Assembly: GCF_014486695.1 (NCBI RefSeq)
Contig: NZ_JACTAB010000005.1
Coordinates: 1 to 64,000, forward strand
Origin: Flavobacterium buctense
GTDB taxonomy: Bacteria; Bacteroidota; Bacteroidia; Flavobacteriales; Flavobacteriaceae
DNA: 64,000 nucleotides
Reading direction: 5' to 3'
Every line of letters starts with the position of its first letter. Within the stretch, counting starts at the first letter, position 1. Both the position numbers and the translations under genes were made by a program. The notes under the pieces are model-generated. The model was not told where the DNA came from and made no database searches. It worked only from the letters and a program-made list of their open reading frames with translations. Positions 7,384-17,069 of the stretch are shown in pieces.

Positions 7384-9996
7384 ATGAACAAAATTAGACT
7401 TACGTTCATGCTTTCTTTAGCGGTACTTCTTAGTTCCGGGTTGTCTCAAGCACAAGACAAATCGAATCGTAAAAAGAAAAACGAAAAAGAAGTGGCTGCG
7501 GCAAAAGCAGATTCAATTAAAAACAAAAAGCCGGCTAAAGTTTCTATCACAGATAAGATAAAAACCAGCAAAAAAACAGAAGGCCTTTTTACCATTTACC
7601 AAGATACGGTAACCGGAAGCATCCAACTTTACATCAAAAATGACCAATTAAACAAAGAGTTTATTTATCAAAGTTATTCGATGAACGGACCAACAATGCT
7701 AGGATTAAACCAAAGCATGCACAGGGCTACAAATATCTTTAACATTAAAAAGGCCAATGACAAAATCGAATTTGGCTTAGTCAATACCAGTTTTTATTAT
7801 GATAAAGACAATGCGGTAAGCAAAACAGCCGGAACCGACATTGCAGAAGCTATTTTCTTAGCCGAAAAAATTGTGGCCAAAGACAGTACCGGTTATTTAA
7901 TTGCTGCAGACGGTTTATTTTTAAGTGAAAAATTAGATCCGGTTAAACCGGTAATGCCTCCCGGAATTCCACCGGGTGCAGTTTTTAATTTAGGAAATTT
8001 CAATGCTGCCAAATCAAAGTACCACAGTGTTCGCTCGTATCCAAACAATACTGATGTTTTAGTAGACTTAGCTTATGACAATCCTGCTCCTTTAAATGGT
8101 GGAGGCGAAGACATTACCGATGCACGTTATGTACGTGTTCGTATCCAACATACTTTTCTAGAAATCCCGGTAAACAACTTCAAATCTCGAAGAGATGATC
8201 CACGTGTGGGTTATTTTGGGCAAACCATCAATGACCAGACTAGTATAAAACCAACACCTTACAGAGATATCATCAACCGATGGTATTTGACCAAAAAAGA
8301 TCCTGCAGCTTTCCTGAGTGAACCGTTAGAACCAATCGTTTGGTGGGTTGAAAACACAACCCCGATAGAGTACAGAGAAACAGTTGTAAATGCAGGAAAC
8401 AAATGGAACGAAGCTTTTGAAAAAGCAGGTTTTAAAAATGCTGTAGTGATGAAAATCCAACCGGATGATGCTGATTGGGATGCCGGTGATGTTCGCTACA
8501 ATGTAATTCGATGGGTAGCTTCCGCTAATCCTCCCTATGGTGCTATCGGACCAAGCTTTGCCAATCCTCGTACCGGTCAAATTTTAGGTGCTGATATTAC
8601 TATTGAATGGGCTTCGGGAAGTAATTCTCCTACTATGGATGAATTGTATTCTGCAAAAACTTCAGAAGAATCAGAAGCACATCTCAATCATTATTTCCAC
8701 AAAGACGGAACAGCTTGTACCTTAGCAAACGAACTAAAAAATCAGTTCTTAATGGGTACAACGTTAGCTGAATCTTTTGGAGAAGACAAAGCAACCCTAT
8801 TGAAAGTACACGAAGAGTTTTTATACTATTTGGTTTTACATGAAATGGGACATACGCTTGGCTTAAACCACAACATGAAATCGAGCCAAATGTTGAGTCC
8901 GGCTGATTTACACAATAAAGCCATAACAGAAAAAATTGGACTTATCGGTTCGGTAATGGATTATCCGTCGATCAATCTTTCTTTAGACAGAAGCAAACAA
9001 GGTAATTACTATACCACTAAACCGGGACCGTATGATCTTTGGGCTATTGAATATGGATACAAAGAATTTGATGAAAAATCAGAAGAAGCTGAATTAGCGA
9101 AAATCCTAAGCAGAAGTACTGATCCAAATTTGACTTTCGGAAATGATGCTGATGACATGAGATCACCGGGCAAAGCCATTGATCCTAGAGTAATGGTTAA
9201 CGACTTAAGCAGCGATGCCGTTGGAAATGCTGAAGAAAGATTTAAATTGGTTAACAATATAATGACCAAATTAAAAACAAAATATAGTAAAACAGGCCAA
9301 AGTTATGCCGAATTGAGATCTCGTTTCGGCATGTTAAATGGACAAAGAAGAAATATGGCTTCAGTGGTAAGCCGATATGTTGGTGGAGTTTATGTAGACC
9401 GAAGTTTTGTGGGACAAAATACAACCCAAAAACCTTTTACACCGGTAACGGAAGCCCAACAAAAAAGAGCGATTGACATTTTAAATAAATATGTTTTTGC
9501 ACCGGATGCTTATGATGCCGACGCACCATTGTATCCTTATTTGCAAATGCAACGACGTGGATTTGGTTTCTTCTCTTCTACAGAAGATCCCAAATTAGGC
9601 AGTATCTATCAATCGATACAAACTGATGCTACTTTAGGACACATTCTTCACCCAACCACTTTACAAAGGGTTTCCAATTCAAGTTTATATGGCAATACTT
9701 ATTCTGTTGCTGAAATAATGGGAGATTTAACCAACGGTATTTTTAAAGCAGATTTAGTAGGTAAAGTAAACATGCAACGCCAATACCTTCAGACATATTT
9801 TGTTAAAGAAGTGGCTAAAATTGCTGATGTTGATGATGCCAGAAGCAGACACGATGATATTTCAAAAGCGGCCGCACGTCAAACTTTAAAGAAAATTAAA
9901 TTGATGCTTGCCACTGCTTCCTCTTTAGACGAAAGTACCAGAGCACACAGAAACTATATTGCCTTTTTAATTGAAAATGCTTTAACCATTAAGTAA
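7384..9996 (+). CDS. Secreted zinc-dependent metalloprotease (DUF5117/DUF5118 type)
   Basis: 870 residues with a signal peptide ending SQAQ and a lysine-rich linker. The catalytic motif is a full metzincin HExxHxxGxxH, H486-E-M-G-H490-T-L-G493-L-N-H496. The arrangement (DUF5118 at the N-terminus, DUF5117, then the protease domain with a long alpha-helical C-terminal region) matches a Bacteroidetes family annotated as zinc-dependent metalloprotease. It likely acts in the periplasm or outside the cell; the substrate is unknown. A single-gene unit with terminator at 10016-10057. Confidence 0.88.
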   Translation: MNKIRLTFMLSLAVLLSSGLSQAQDKSNRKKKNEKEVAAAKADSIKNKKPAKVSITDKIKTSKKTEGLFTIYQDTVTGSIQLYIKNDQLNKEFIYQSYSMNGPTMLGLNQSMHRATNIFNIKKANDKIEFGLVNTSFYYDKDNAVSKTAGTDIAEAIFLAEKIVAKDSTGYLIAADGLFLSEKLDPVKPVMPPGIPPGAVFNLGNFNAAKSKYHSVRSYPNNTDVLVDLAYDNPAPLNGGGEDITDARYVRVRIQHTFLEIPVNNFKSRRDDPRVGYFGQTINDQTSIKPTPYRDIINRWYLTKKDPAAFLSEPLEPIVWWVENTTPIEYRETVVNAGNKWNEAFEKAGFKNAVVMKIQPDDADWDAGDVRYNVIRWVASANPPYGAIGPSFANPRTGQILGADITIEWASGSNSPTMDELYSAKTSEESEAHLNHYFHKDGTACTLANELKNQFLMGTTLAESFGEDKATLLKVHEEFLYYLVLHEMGHTLGLNHNMKSSQMLSPADLHNKAITEKIGLIGSVMDYPSINLSLDRSKQGNYYTTKPGPYDLWAIEYGYKEFDEKSEEAELAKILSRSTDPNLTFGNDADDMRSPGKAIDPRVMVNDLSSDAVGNAEERFKLVNNIMTKLKTKYSKTGQSYAELRSRFGMLNGQRRNMASVVSRYVGGVYVDRSFVGQNTTQKPFTPVTEAQQKRAIDILNKYVFAPDAYDADAPLYPYLQMQRRGFGFFSSTEDPKLGSIYQSIQTDATLGHILHPTTLQRVSNSSLYGNTYSVAEIMGDLTNGIFKADLVGKVNMQRQYLQTYFVKEVAKIADVDDARSRHDDISKAAARQTLKKIKLMLATASSLDESTRAHRNYIAFLIENALTIK

Positions 9997-10015
9997 TTGA
10001 TTTACTTAAAAACAT

Positions 10016-10057
10016 AAATCCCAATTTCGTTTTAAAAAGCGAGATTGGGATTTTTTA
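10016..10057. terminator. Terminator between convergent metalloprotease and isoaspartyl peptidase genes
   Basis: ATCCCAATTTCG and CGAGATTGGGAT form a long stem with a T run on the plus strand. An A-rich stretch on the other side could let it serve the minus-strand gene as well. Confidence 0.85.
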
Positions 10058-10074
10058 TTTCTATTTCAAAAAGG

Positions 10075-10920
10075 TCAACTAAAAACTTCCTCTTTCAAAC
10101 CATCAAAACTCGCAAAAACCATACTCGGATGCGAATCTTGGTGAAAGATATTTCCTTTTTTATCAATCGCAATAGCGCCGGCAAAACCGTCGAAAGGTTT
10201 GAGTTCGTTGAACGTTTTTTCAAAGGCTTGTGCCAATGTAAATCCGTCCGTTACACGAGTTACAATCTTAGCCGCTACAGCACCACTAACAATGTCCTCG
10301 CCTACTCCGGTTAAACTTACGCCACAAAATTCGTTGGCATAATTTCCGGCCACGGTAGCTGAATCTGAAATTCTGCCCGGAATTTCAAATCCTTTTCCGC
10401 CAGTTGAAGTCGCTACCGCTATTTTACCTTCAGCATCTAAAGCCACACAACCCACAGTCCCGGTTCCGGTTGCTGCTAATTTGGCTTCGTATTCTGCGCT
10501 GCGCTGTGGAATTTCGGTAGAAAACTTTTCAAATCCGTGTTGGCGGGCGAAATTCGTAGCACCACTTCCACCCAAGACTTTATCATCATAATTCAACAAA
10601 ACTTGTGCGACTTGCACCGGATTTTTGACTTCTTCAATATTAATCACACCACTCATTTTCATCGTCGAACCATCCATCAAAGAAGCACTCATTCTGATTT
10701 TTCCGTCGCTTTGAATTTGGGAACCAATCCCGGCATTAAACAATTCATCATCTTCCAAAAGAGTAACGGCATAAACAACCGTTTCTAAGGCAGAATGACT
10801 TTGTAAGTAAGCATACGATTCTTTAGCAATTCGCAATAATGCTTGCTGTTTCGCTACTTTAGTTTCGTGATTGGTTGATGATTCAGAGAAAAATCCGCCG
10901 TGGATTATGATTTTAGACAT
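10075..10920 (-). CDS. iaaA: Isoaspartyl peptidase / L-asparaginase, Ntn hydrolase
   Basis: 281 residues of the plant-type asparaginase family, self-cleaving enzymes that hydrolyse beta-aspartyl dipeptides. The processing site and nucleophile are visible as TGTGTVGCVALD, with T155 of GTVG the expected nucleophile after cleavage, and STGGKGF follows as substrate pocket. There is no signal peptide, so it is cytoplasmic. It lies directly downstream of the cyanophycinase gene, and the pair would convert cyanophycin to beta-Asp-Arg and then to aspartate and arginine. The 84-bp gap between them is filled by a palindromic octamer array. Confidence 0.9.
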   Translation of the reverse strand: MSKIIIHGGFFSESSTNHETKVAKQQALLRIAKESYAYLQSHSALETVVYAVTLLEDDELFNAGIGSQIQSDGKIRMSASLMDGSTMKMSGVINIEEVKNPVQVAQVLLNYDDKVLGGSGATNFARQHGFEKFSTEIPQRSAEYEAKLAATGTGTVGCVALDAEGKIAVATSTGGKGFEIPGRISDSATVAGNYANEFCGVSLTGVGEDIVSGAVAAKIVTRVTDGFTLAQAFEKTFNELKPFDGFAGAIAIDKKGNIFHQDSHPSMVFASFDGLKEEVFS

Positions 10921-11010
10921 GTTAGATTATTAGATTGTTAGACATTTTAGACGTCTTAGATAGTTGACTTTCTAAAAATCTAACAATCTAAGCAGTCTAA
11001 TTATCTAAAC
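10921..11010. repeat. Palindromic array of TTAGAYNN / TCTAANNN units
   Basis: The left arm has five units of TTAGAT/C plus two variable bases (10922-10963). The right arm has five TCTAA units (10971-11010). TTAGATTGTTAGA (10930-10942) and its exact reverse complement (10979-10991) form a perfect 13-bp inverted pair. The array fills the whole gap between iaaA and the cyanophycinase gene, and the cyanophycinase stop codon lies in its last unit. Confidence 0.85.
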
Positions 11011-11877
11011 ATATTGTGAAGACTTAATCGTCATTTTAAAAGTATCCAAATCGAATGTATCACTTTTACTCATTACGTGAGTCACCAAATGATTGATAGA
11101 AATGGGTTGACCCAATTCCACTTGAGTTAAATTTGTGTCTTTAATTTCTCTTCCATCCACCAAAATTACCAATCCCGAACCTAAGGCTTCCATTTGACGA
11201 CCATTGGTAATTAAAAGTCCGGTGTCTTCTCCGAGTCCGATTCCCAATACTTTTGGATTCCCGACTACGGCTTGAAACAAACGTCCGATTCGACCTCTTT
11301 GCACAAAATGGGTATCAATAACTACATCGTCAATTAATCCCAATCCCGAAGTGATTTTGACTTCGCCTTTTAATAAAGCTTCATGACTGCTTCCTTGATA
11401 AATCATATTATTAGAAGCGGCAGCGGCACCGGCTGAAGTTCCGGCATAGACAAAATCTTCGTTTCGGTATTTACCAATTAGGATTTCATCGAATGTCGTT
11501 CCGCCTAAAATGGAGGTCAAACGCAATTGGTCTCCACCGGTAAACATCACCACATCAGCCGCTCGCAGTCTATCCAAAACTTCAGGTTCGGAAGCTTGTT
11601 CTCTTCGCTCGATATGAATAACATCTACATTATTTGCCCCTAAATAATTAAAGGCTTTAACATATTCGGGACCAATTTCTCTGGGGATTTTTGAAGCCGT
11701 AGTAATGACTTCTATTCTGGAGTTCTCTTTGTTTTTCGATTCCTTGATGATGCGCTTTAAAATACCTTCTTCAAAGAAATTCAAATTCTGCGGAGCGCTT
11801 TTGTCCAAATCGGTTTCTGTGAAACTTCCTTTGTCAACCGCACCGCCAATTATTATAAGTTTGCCTTGTATATTCAT
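11005..11877 (-). CDS. cphB: Cyanophycinase (peptidase family S51)
   Basis: 290 residues. Cuts the storage polymer cyanophycin (multi-L-arginyl-poly-aspartate) into beta-Asp-Arg dipeptides. The glutamine-amidotransferase-like fold is indicated by GKLIIIGGAVDKG at the N-terminus, GGDQ at 114-117 and the nucleophile elbow AGTSAGA with Ser148. No signal peptide. It is followed by iaaA, whose product finishes the degradation. A cyanophycin synthetase gene, often next to this pair in flavobacteria, is not present in this window. Confidence 0.9.
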   Translation of the reverse strand: MNIQGKLIIIGGAVDKGSFTETDLDKSAPQNLNFFEEGILKRIIKESKNKENSRIEVITTASKIPREIGPEYVKAFNYLGANNVDVIHIERREQASEPEVLDRLRAADVVMFTGGDQLRLTSILGGTTFDEILIGKYRNEDFVYAGTSAGAAAASNNMIYQGSSHEALLKGEVKITSGLGLIDDVVIDTHFVQRGRIGRLFQAVVGNPKVLGIGLGEDTGLLITNGRQMEALGSGLVILVDGREIKDTNLTQVELGQPISINHLVTHVMSKSDTFDLDTFKMTIKSSQYV

Positions 11878-11980
11878 GTTGGTAAAAATAGGAAAAACTT
11901 AAAACTTACCAACCTTTTTTACGATTTTTGAAGCCAATTTATCAACGGACTTATCAAGAATTTCTATTCTCAAATTGTAT

Positions 11981-11988
11981 TATATTTG
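11981..11988 (+). promoter_or_regulatory. TATATTTG box directly before the pseudouridine synthase ATG
   Basis: Perfect TAnnTTTG, ending 4 nt before ATG 11993. The expected start of transcription is at or next to the start codon, so the mRNA may be leaderless. No clear -33 TTG at the expected distance. Confidence 0.5.
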
Positions 11989-11992
11989 CCCA

Positions 11993-12772
11993 ATGGAAGT
12001 CAATCAAACCCGTATCAATAAATTCTTGTCCGAATCCGGATTCTGTTCGCGTCGCGAAGCCGATAAACTATTGGAACAAGGCCGAATTACCATTAACGGA
12101 ATTGTACCCGAATTGGGAACCAAAGTTTCTTCGGAAGATGAAATACGTGTCGACGGAAAACTCATTCGTGAAAAAACAGAAAAACCGGTCTATTTGGCTT
12201 TCAACAAACCCGTTGGTATTGAATGTACTACGAATCAAAGTGTACGCGACAACATTGTAGATTACATCAATTATCCGAAACGAATTTTTCCAATTGGTCG
12301 TTTAGACAAAGCCAGTGAAGGCTTGATTTTCATGACCAATGACGGCGATATTGTCAACAAAATACTTCGAGCACGAAACAACCACGAGAAAGAATATGTA
12401 GTGACCGTCGACCGACCGATAACGGACCGATTTATCGAAAGAATGAGCAACGGCATTCCGATTTTGGACACCGTAACCCGTAAATGTAAAGTGGAACAAA
12501 TCAGTAAATATGTTTTCCGAATCATCTTAACCCAAGGTTTGAACCGTCAAATCCGCAGAATGTGTGAGTATTTGGATTATGAAGTTACGGCCTTGAAAAG
12601 AACCCGAATCATCAATATTTCATTGGATGTTCACGTAGGTCGATACAGAGATTTAACTGATGATGAAATTAAGCAGTTGAACAAGTTGATTGAACCTTCG
12701 AGCAAAACCGAAGAAGCGAGTTTACCCAAAAAAATCAATCCCAATTTCAATCGCAATAACACTAAGAGATAA
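11993..12772 (+). CDS. 23S rRNA pseudouridine synthase, RluF/RsuA family
   Basis: 259 residues from ATG 11993. A TTG start at 11975 is possible on paper but lies upstream of the promoter box. An N-terminal S4 RNA-binding domain ([20 protein letters not shown]) is followed by the RsuA/RluB/E/F catalytic domain with [13 protein letters not shown], where the aspartate of GRLDK is the catalytic residue; [14 protein letters not shown] is the family's C-terminal signature. The composition is closest to RluF (uridine 2604 of 23S rRNA), but exact specificity cannot be read. The crcB start codon follows the stop without a gap. Confidence 0.9.
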   Translation: MEVNQTRINKFLSESGFCSRREADKLLEQGRITINGIVPELGTKVSSEDEIRVDGKLIREKTEKPVYLAFNKPVGIECTTNQSVRDNIVDYINYPKRIFPIGRLDKASEGLIFMTNDGDIVNKILRARNNHEKEYVVTVDRPITDRFIERMSNGIPILDTVTRKCKVEQISKYVFRIILTQGLNRQIRRMCEYLDYEVTALKRTRIINISLDVHVGRYRDLTDDEIKQLNKLIEPSSKTEEASLPKKINPNFNRNNTKR

Positions 12773-13144
12773 ATGCTAAAAACGATTTTATATATAGCTT
12801 TAGGTGGGGCAATTGGTAGTGTTTTAAGATTTTTGACAACCGTTTTGGTGTCAAAATTTTGGGCAAATCACTTTCCGTTAGCCACCTTTTTAGCGAATAT
12901 CATCGGGTGTTTCTTAATTGGATTGTTCATCGGTATTTTAGAAAAAAATCAAGTAACAGACAGCAACCTCAAATGGTTTTTAGTCACAGGATTTTGTGGA
13001 GGTTATACGACTTTTTCTACTTTTGGAATGGAAAATTACAATTTGTTTCAGAACAATCATTCGCTTTTAGCTTTTGGGTATATAGGTTTGAGTATTATAC
13101 TCGGACTTTTTGCGGTTTGGTTCGGACTTTTTGTATCCAAATAA
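12773..13144 (+). CDS. crcB: Fluoride channel CrcB/Fluc
   Basis: 123 residues with four hydrophobic segments, the normal form of the dual-topology fluoride exporter of the inner membrane. The family motif GGAIGSVLRF is at the N-terminus and GFCGGYTTFSTF in TM3 carries the conserved phenylalanine and threonine of the pore. Starts on the base after the pseudouridine synthase stop, implying translational coupling. No fluoride riboswitch is visible upstream. Confidence 0.95.
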   Translation: MLKTILYIALGGAIGSVLRFLTTVLVSKFWANHFPLATFLANIIGCFLIGLFIGILEKNQVTDSNLKWFLVTGFCGGYTTFSTFGMENYNLFQNNHSLLAFGYIGLSIILGLFAVWFGLFVSK

Positions 13145-13180
13145 TTTCCAATTCCTGAAAAAAATGTAACTTCGCCCTCT

Positions 13181-14185
13181 ATGAAAAAAGAAGACATTTT
13201 TGCCATCCAACAAGAATTGGCTACGCCGAAAAAAATTGCCATCATTCCGCACCGAAGTCCCGATGGTGACGCTATGGGTTCTACTTTGGCTTTGTACCAT
13301 TTTCTACTAAAGCTGAATCATCAACCCGTTGTAATTGCCCCAAATGATTTTCCGAATTTTTTAGCTTGGTTACCGGGTTCAGAGACAGTTTTGATTTATG
13401 AAAATGACAAAGGGAATTGTACTAAAATTATTCAGGAAGCCGAAATGGTTTTTACCTTAGATTTCAATGCGTTGCACCGAACCGGCGAAATGGAACAAGT
13501 GCTCAATAAAGTTACCGTTCCGATGGTAATGATTGACCACCATCAAAAACCTGACAATTACGCTACTTATACTTATTCGGATACAATTTTTGGATCGACT
13601 TGTGAGATGATTTACAATTTTATTGCGTTCTTAGGTCACAAGAATTTAATCGATAAAACTATCGCGAGTTGTATTTATACCGGAATAACAACTGATTCGG
13701 GTTCGTTTCGCTTTCCGTCAACTACAGGAACCACGCACAGAATTGTGGCTGATTTAATTGATTTAGGCATTGACAACAGTGAAATACACAACCAACTTTT
13801 TGACAATAATTCGTACAATCGCTTGCAACTTTTAGGAAGAGCTTTACAAAATATGAAAGTGTTTCCGGAATTTAAAACGTCTTACATCACGCTTTCGCAA
13901 AAGGAATTAGACGAATTTCACTATGAAAAAGGAGATACAGAAGGCGTAGTTAATTATGGTTTAACCATTAAAGGCATACATTTTGCGGCAATTTTTATCG
14001 AACACCGAGATGAAAATATAATTAAAATCTCGTTCCGTTCGCAAGGAAATTTCGATGTAAATCAATTTGCCAGAGACCATTTCAACGGTGGCGGACACAT
14101 CAATGCTGCCGGTGGAAAATCATACGAAAGCATGAGAGAAACCATCAAAAAATTTGAACTTTTAATTTCGAAAATAACTATTTAG
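13181..14185 (+). CDS. DHH/DHHA1 phosphoesterase, NrnA-like
   Basis: 334 residues of the DHH superfamily (bifunctional oligoribonuclease/pAp phosphatase type, acting on nanoRNA, pAp or cyclic dinucleotide products). Metal-binding motifs are visible as H24-RSPDGD30 and D119-H-H121, and the C-terminal DHHA1 domain has FNGGGHINAAGG. Cytoplasmic. It is followed 3 bp later by gldI, an order I associate with other flavobacteria. Confidence 0.88.
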   Translation: MKKEDIFAIQQELATPKKIAIIPHRSPDGDAMGSTLALYHFLLKLNHQPVVIAPNDFPNFLAWLPGSETVLIYENDKGNCTKIIQEAEMVFTLDFNALHRTGEMEQVLNKVTVPMVMIDHHQKPDNYATYTYSDTIFGSTCEMIYNFIAFLGHKNLIDKTIASCIYTGITTDSGSFRFPSTTGTTHRIVADLIDLGIDNSEIHNQLFDNNSYNRLQLLGRALQNMKVFPEFKTSYITLSQKELDEFHYEKGDTEGVVNYGLTIKGIHFAAIFIEHRDENIIKISFRSQGNFDVNQFARDHFNGGGHINAAGGKSYESMRETIKKFELLISKITI

Positions 14186-14188
14186 TAC

Positions 14189-14755
14189 ATGAAAAAGAGA
14201 AACCAAATTGCTGTTTTACTAATAGTTTTTGTTACAATGATTAGTTGTAAACAACAACAGGCTCGTATGCCGATTTCACGTTCGTCGGGTACTTTTATGA
14301 AAGAATCTATTGAACGTAACAAAAAACTAGTGGCAGGAGAAGAAGCTAAAATTGATTCTATTATCAAGAGTAATCCGCAAATTCAATACATTGCTTCAAA
14401 AAAAGGGTATTGGTACCATTATGAAAGCAAAAATGAAACCGATACGCTTCGCCCTAAAAAAGGAGACATCGCTAATTTTGACTATGAAATCAAAGACTTA
14501 AAGGGCAATGTGGTTTACTCAGAAGTGGAATTGCGCCCGCAAACTTATGCAGTTGATAAACAAAACATCATGATGGGATTACGTCACGGGATTAAACTGA
14601 TGCGCAAAAACGAGAAGGTGACTTTTCTTTTCCCATCGCATATGGCCTATGGTTACCATGGAGATAATAAACGAATTGGGTCAAACGAGCCTTTAATTTG
14701 CACCGTAACTTTAAACGATTTTAAACCTGAAACCAAATTAAAAACCGAAAATTAA
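14189..14755 (+). CDS. gldI: Gliding motility-associated FKBP-type peptidyl-prolyl isomerase GldI
   Basis: 188 residues. Signal peptide with lipobox ending MISC, so a lipoprotein. The middle carries the GldI-specific stretch RSSGTFMKESIERNKKL, and the C-terminal half is an FKBP domain (MAYGYHGD, LICTVTLNDF). GldI is needed for gliding in F. johnsoniae and probably helps fold envelope proteins of the gliding/type IX secretion machinery. It is followed by two further prolyl isomerase genes, making a periplasmic folding cluster. Confidence 0.93.
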   Translation: MKKRNQIAVLLIVFVTMISCKQQQARMPISRSSGTFMKESIERNKKLVAGEEAKIDSIIKSNPQIQYIASKKGYWYHYESKNETDTLRPKKGDIANFDYEIKDLKGNVVYSEVELRPQTYAVDKQNIMMGLRHGIKLMRKNEKVTFLFPSHMAYGYHGDNKRIGSNEPLICTVTLNDFKPETKLKTEN

Positions 14756-14763
14756 AAACTAAA

Positions 14764-15810
14764 ATGAACAAAGCACTCTGTCTTTTTGTATTGGGTTTAG
14801 CCTTAATGGTGAGCTCATGTAAAAACGAACACAAGAACTTAAAAGACGGTTTATATGCCGAAATTATTACCTCAAAAGGAACTATTATTTTAGCCTTAGA
14901 TTATAAAAAAGCACCTATTACAGTCGCCAACTTTGTGACTTTAGCTGAAGGAAATAATCCTTACGTTATGGAAGATTTAAAAGGAAAACCTTTTTATAAC
15001 GGAACCGTTTTTCATCGCGTAGAAAAAGGATTTGTCATTCAAGGTGGCGATCCATATGGAAATGGTTCGGGAGATCCGGGCTATATCTTTAAAAATGAAA
15101 TCTGTGATTTAAAACACGATAAGGCAGGTATTTTGGCTATGGCCAATTCGGGACCGGATACCAATGGTTGCCAATTTTACATCACCCAAAAACCAACACC
15201 GCAACTCGATGGGAATTACAGCATATTTGGTCATGTTGTTGAAGGCATGAATGTGGTAGATTCTATAGCCATCAATGACGAAATGACTGAGGTAAACATT
15301 ATCCGAAAAGGAGAAGATGTGAAAAAATTTGATGCCGTTAAAGTATTCTCAGACTTTATCAAAAAACAAAATTCAGCCAAAGATCAAAAAGCTGCTTATT
15401 TTAAAGAATTAAAAAAATCGGCTACTAAATCAGCATCGGGTTTAGCTTATAAAATTACACAACCTTCTTCGGCTTCAAGTCCAAAATCAGGTACAGTTGT
15501 AATGATTAATTATTCCGGTTACTTAGAAGACGGAACGCTTTTTGATACTAGCGACACTCAAGTAGCCAAACAATTCGGTAAATATGATGAACAAAGGGCT
15601 ATGCAAAACGGGTATACAAAAATTGCTTTTACCATTGGTGGCCAAAACCAATTAATTCCGGGTTTTGTTGAAGGAATAGAAAAACTGAAAGTAGGAGAAA
15701 AAGCAGTACTTTTTATCCCTTCAAATTTAGGATACGGTGAACAAGGTGCAGGAAAAGTAATCCCGCCCAATGCCAATATCATTTTTGAAATAGAATTATT
15801 AGAAAAATAA
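14764..15810 (+). CDS. Cyclophilin-FKBP fusion lipoprotein (dual peptidyl-prolyl isomerase)
   Basis: 348 residues. Lipoprotein signal ending MVSSC. Residues about 30-200 are a cyclophilin domain (FYNGTVFHRVEKGFVIQGGD, MANSGPDTNGCQFYI). Residues about 225-348 are an FKBP domain (INYSGYLEDGTLFDTS, IPSNLGYGEQGAGKVIPPN). Two unrelated prolyl isomerase folds in one chain suggest a broad envelope chaperone. It starts 8 bp after gldI and is followed by a paralogue with the same architecture. Confidence 0.9.
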   Translation: MNKALCLFVLGLALMVSSCKNEHKNLKDGLYAEIITSKGTIILALDYKKAPITVANFVTLAEGNNPYVMEDLKGKPFYNGTVFHRVEKGFVIQGGDPYGNGSGDPGYIFKNEICDLKHDKAGILAMANSGPDTNGCQFYITQKPTPQLDGNYSIFGHVVEGMNVVDSIAINDEMTEVNIIRKGEDVKKFDAVKVFSDFIKKQNSAKDQKAAYFKELKKSATKSASGLAYKITQPSSASSPKSGTVVMINYSGYLEDGTLFDTSDTQVAKQFGKYDEQRAMQNGYTKIAFTIGGQNQLIPGFVEGIEKLKVGEKAVLFIPSNLGYGEQGAGKVIPPNANIIFEIELLEK

Positions 15811-15833
15811 ATACAAACGAAATCTATTAAACC

Positions 15834-17051
15834 ATGAAAATAAAAATTAGTATTCTTTGCCTACTTGTCGTGGGATTGACAAGCGGTTTAGCACAAACCA
15901 AGAAAAAACCAGCTACCACAAAAACAACAACAGCAGTAGCAGCTAAGCCAAACCCAAATACTGGTAACGAGGGGATTTTTGCTGAAATCGAAACTGATAA
16001 AGGTAAAATTTTACTGCAGTTAGAGTATAAAAAAACTCCTATTACCGTAGCTAATTTCATTTCATTAGCTGAAGGAACCAACACTTCAATAGTGGATGAA
16101 AAGTACAAAGGAAAACCTTTTTACGACGGATTAAAATTCCATAGAGTAATCGCTGATTTCATGATACAAGGTGGAGATCCTGCCGGAAATGGTTCGGGCG
16201 GACCGGGTTACGCATTTAAAGATGAAATTGTTGCCGATTTAAAACACAATCGTCCGGGCGTATTGTCTATGGCCAATTCCGGACCAAGAACAAATGGTTC
16301 TCAATTCTTTATCACACACAAAGAAACTCCTTGGTTAGATGGTAAACATACCGTTTTCGGATATGTTCTTAAAGGGCAAGAAGTAGTAACGGCTACCAAA
16401 CAAGATGATGTTATTAAAAAAATAACTATTACTCGTAAAGGTACAGAAGCCAACAAGTTTGATGCACCAAAAGTTTTTGCCAACTATATGGCCAACAAAG
16501 CTGGTGATGAAGCAAAAGAAGCCGCTCTTGCTGCTGAAACCAAAAGAAAACAACAAGAAGCAGAAGCACAAAAACAAGCAGAATACAAAGCCAAATATGG
16601 ACCGGTTGCCATCGCAAAAGCCAAATATTTAAGTGAAGTGAAAACTACTGCAACTGAAACCACATCCGGCTTAAGATACAAAATCATCCAAACCGGAACC
16701 GGAAAAAAACCGGTAGACGGAACTAATGTATTTATTCATTATGCAGGTTATTTAGAAGATGGTTCTTTATTTGATAGTAGCTACGAAACTGTTAATAAAG
16801 AATTTGGTAAATTTGATGAAAACAGAGCTAAACAAAATGGTTACCAACCATTTCCTTTTCAATATGGTAAAAAAGACGGACTAATTCCAGGATTTGTTGA
16901 AGCATTAGGCACGATGACCTTAGGGGATAAACTAATTGCTTTTATCCCATCTAAATTAGGTTATGGAGAAAGAGGTGCAGGAAATGTGATTCCACCAAAC
17001 TCCAATATTATTTTTGAAATTGAAATGTTAGAAGCTGTTCCGACTAAATAA
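15834..17051 (+). CDS. Cyclophilin-FKBP fusion, periplasmic paralogue
   Basis: 405 residues. Ordinary signal peptide (ends SGLAQ) without lipobox, so soluble periplasmic. The cyclophilin domain ([35 protein letters not shown]) is joined to the FKBP domain ([35 protein letters not shown]) by a charged alanine/lysine/glutamate helix (about residues 220-265) that is much longer than in the upstream copy. The pair looks like a tandem duplication with divergence in anchoring and linker. A bidirectional terminator follows. Confidence 0.9.
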   Translation: MKIKISILCLLVVGLTSGLAQTKKKPATTKTTTAVAAKPNPNTGNEGIFAEIETDKGKILLQLEYKKTPITVANFISLAEGTNTSIVDEKYKGKPFYDGLKFHRVIADFMIQGGDPAGNGSGGPGYAFKDEIVADLKHNRPGVLSMANSGPRTNGSQFFITHKETPWLDGKHTVFGYVLKGQEVVTATKQDDVIKKITITRKGTEANKFDAPKVFANYMANKAGDEAKEAALAAETKRKQQEAEAQKQAEYKAKYGPVAIAKAKYLSEVKTTATETTSGLRYKIIQTGTGKKPVDGTNVFIHYAGYLEDGSLFDSSYETVNKEFGKFDENRAKQNGYQPFPFQYGKKDGLIPGFVEALGTMTLGDKLIAFIPSKLGYGERGAGNVIPPNSNIIFEIEMLEAVPTK

Positions 17052-17069
17052 TTTTCAATTGTTATTAAA

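Noticed and set aside
10045..10314. Plus-strand open frame opposite the isoaspartyl peptidase
   Set aside because: Antisense to a clear enzyme gene and overlapping a terminator; no homology features.
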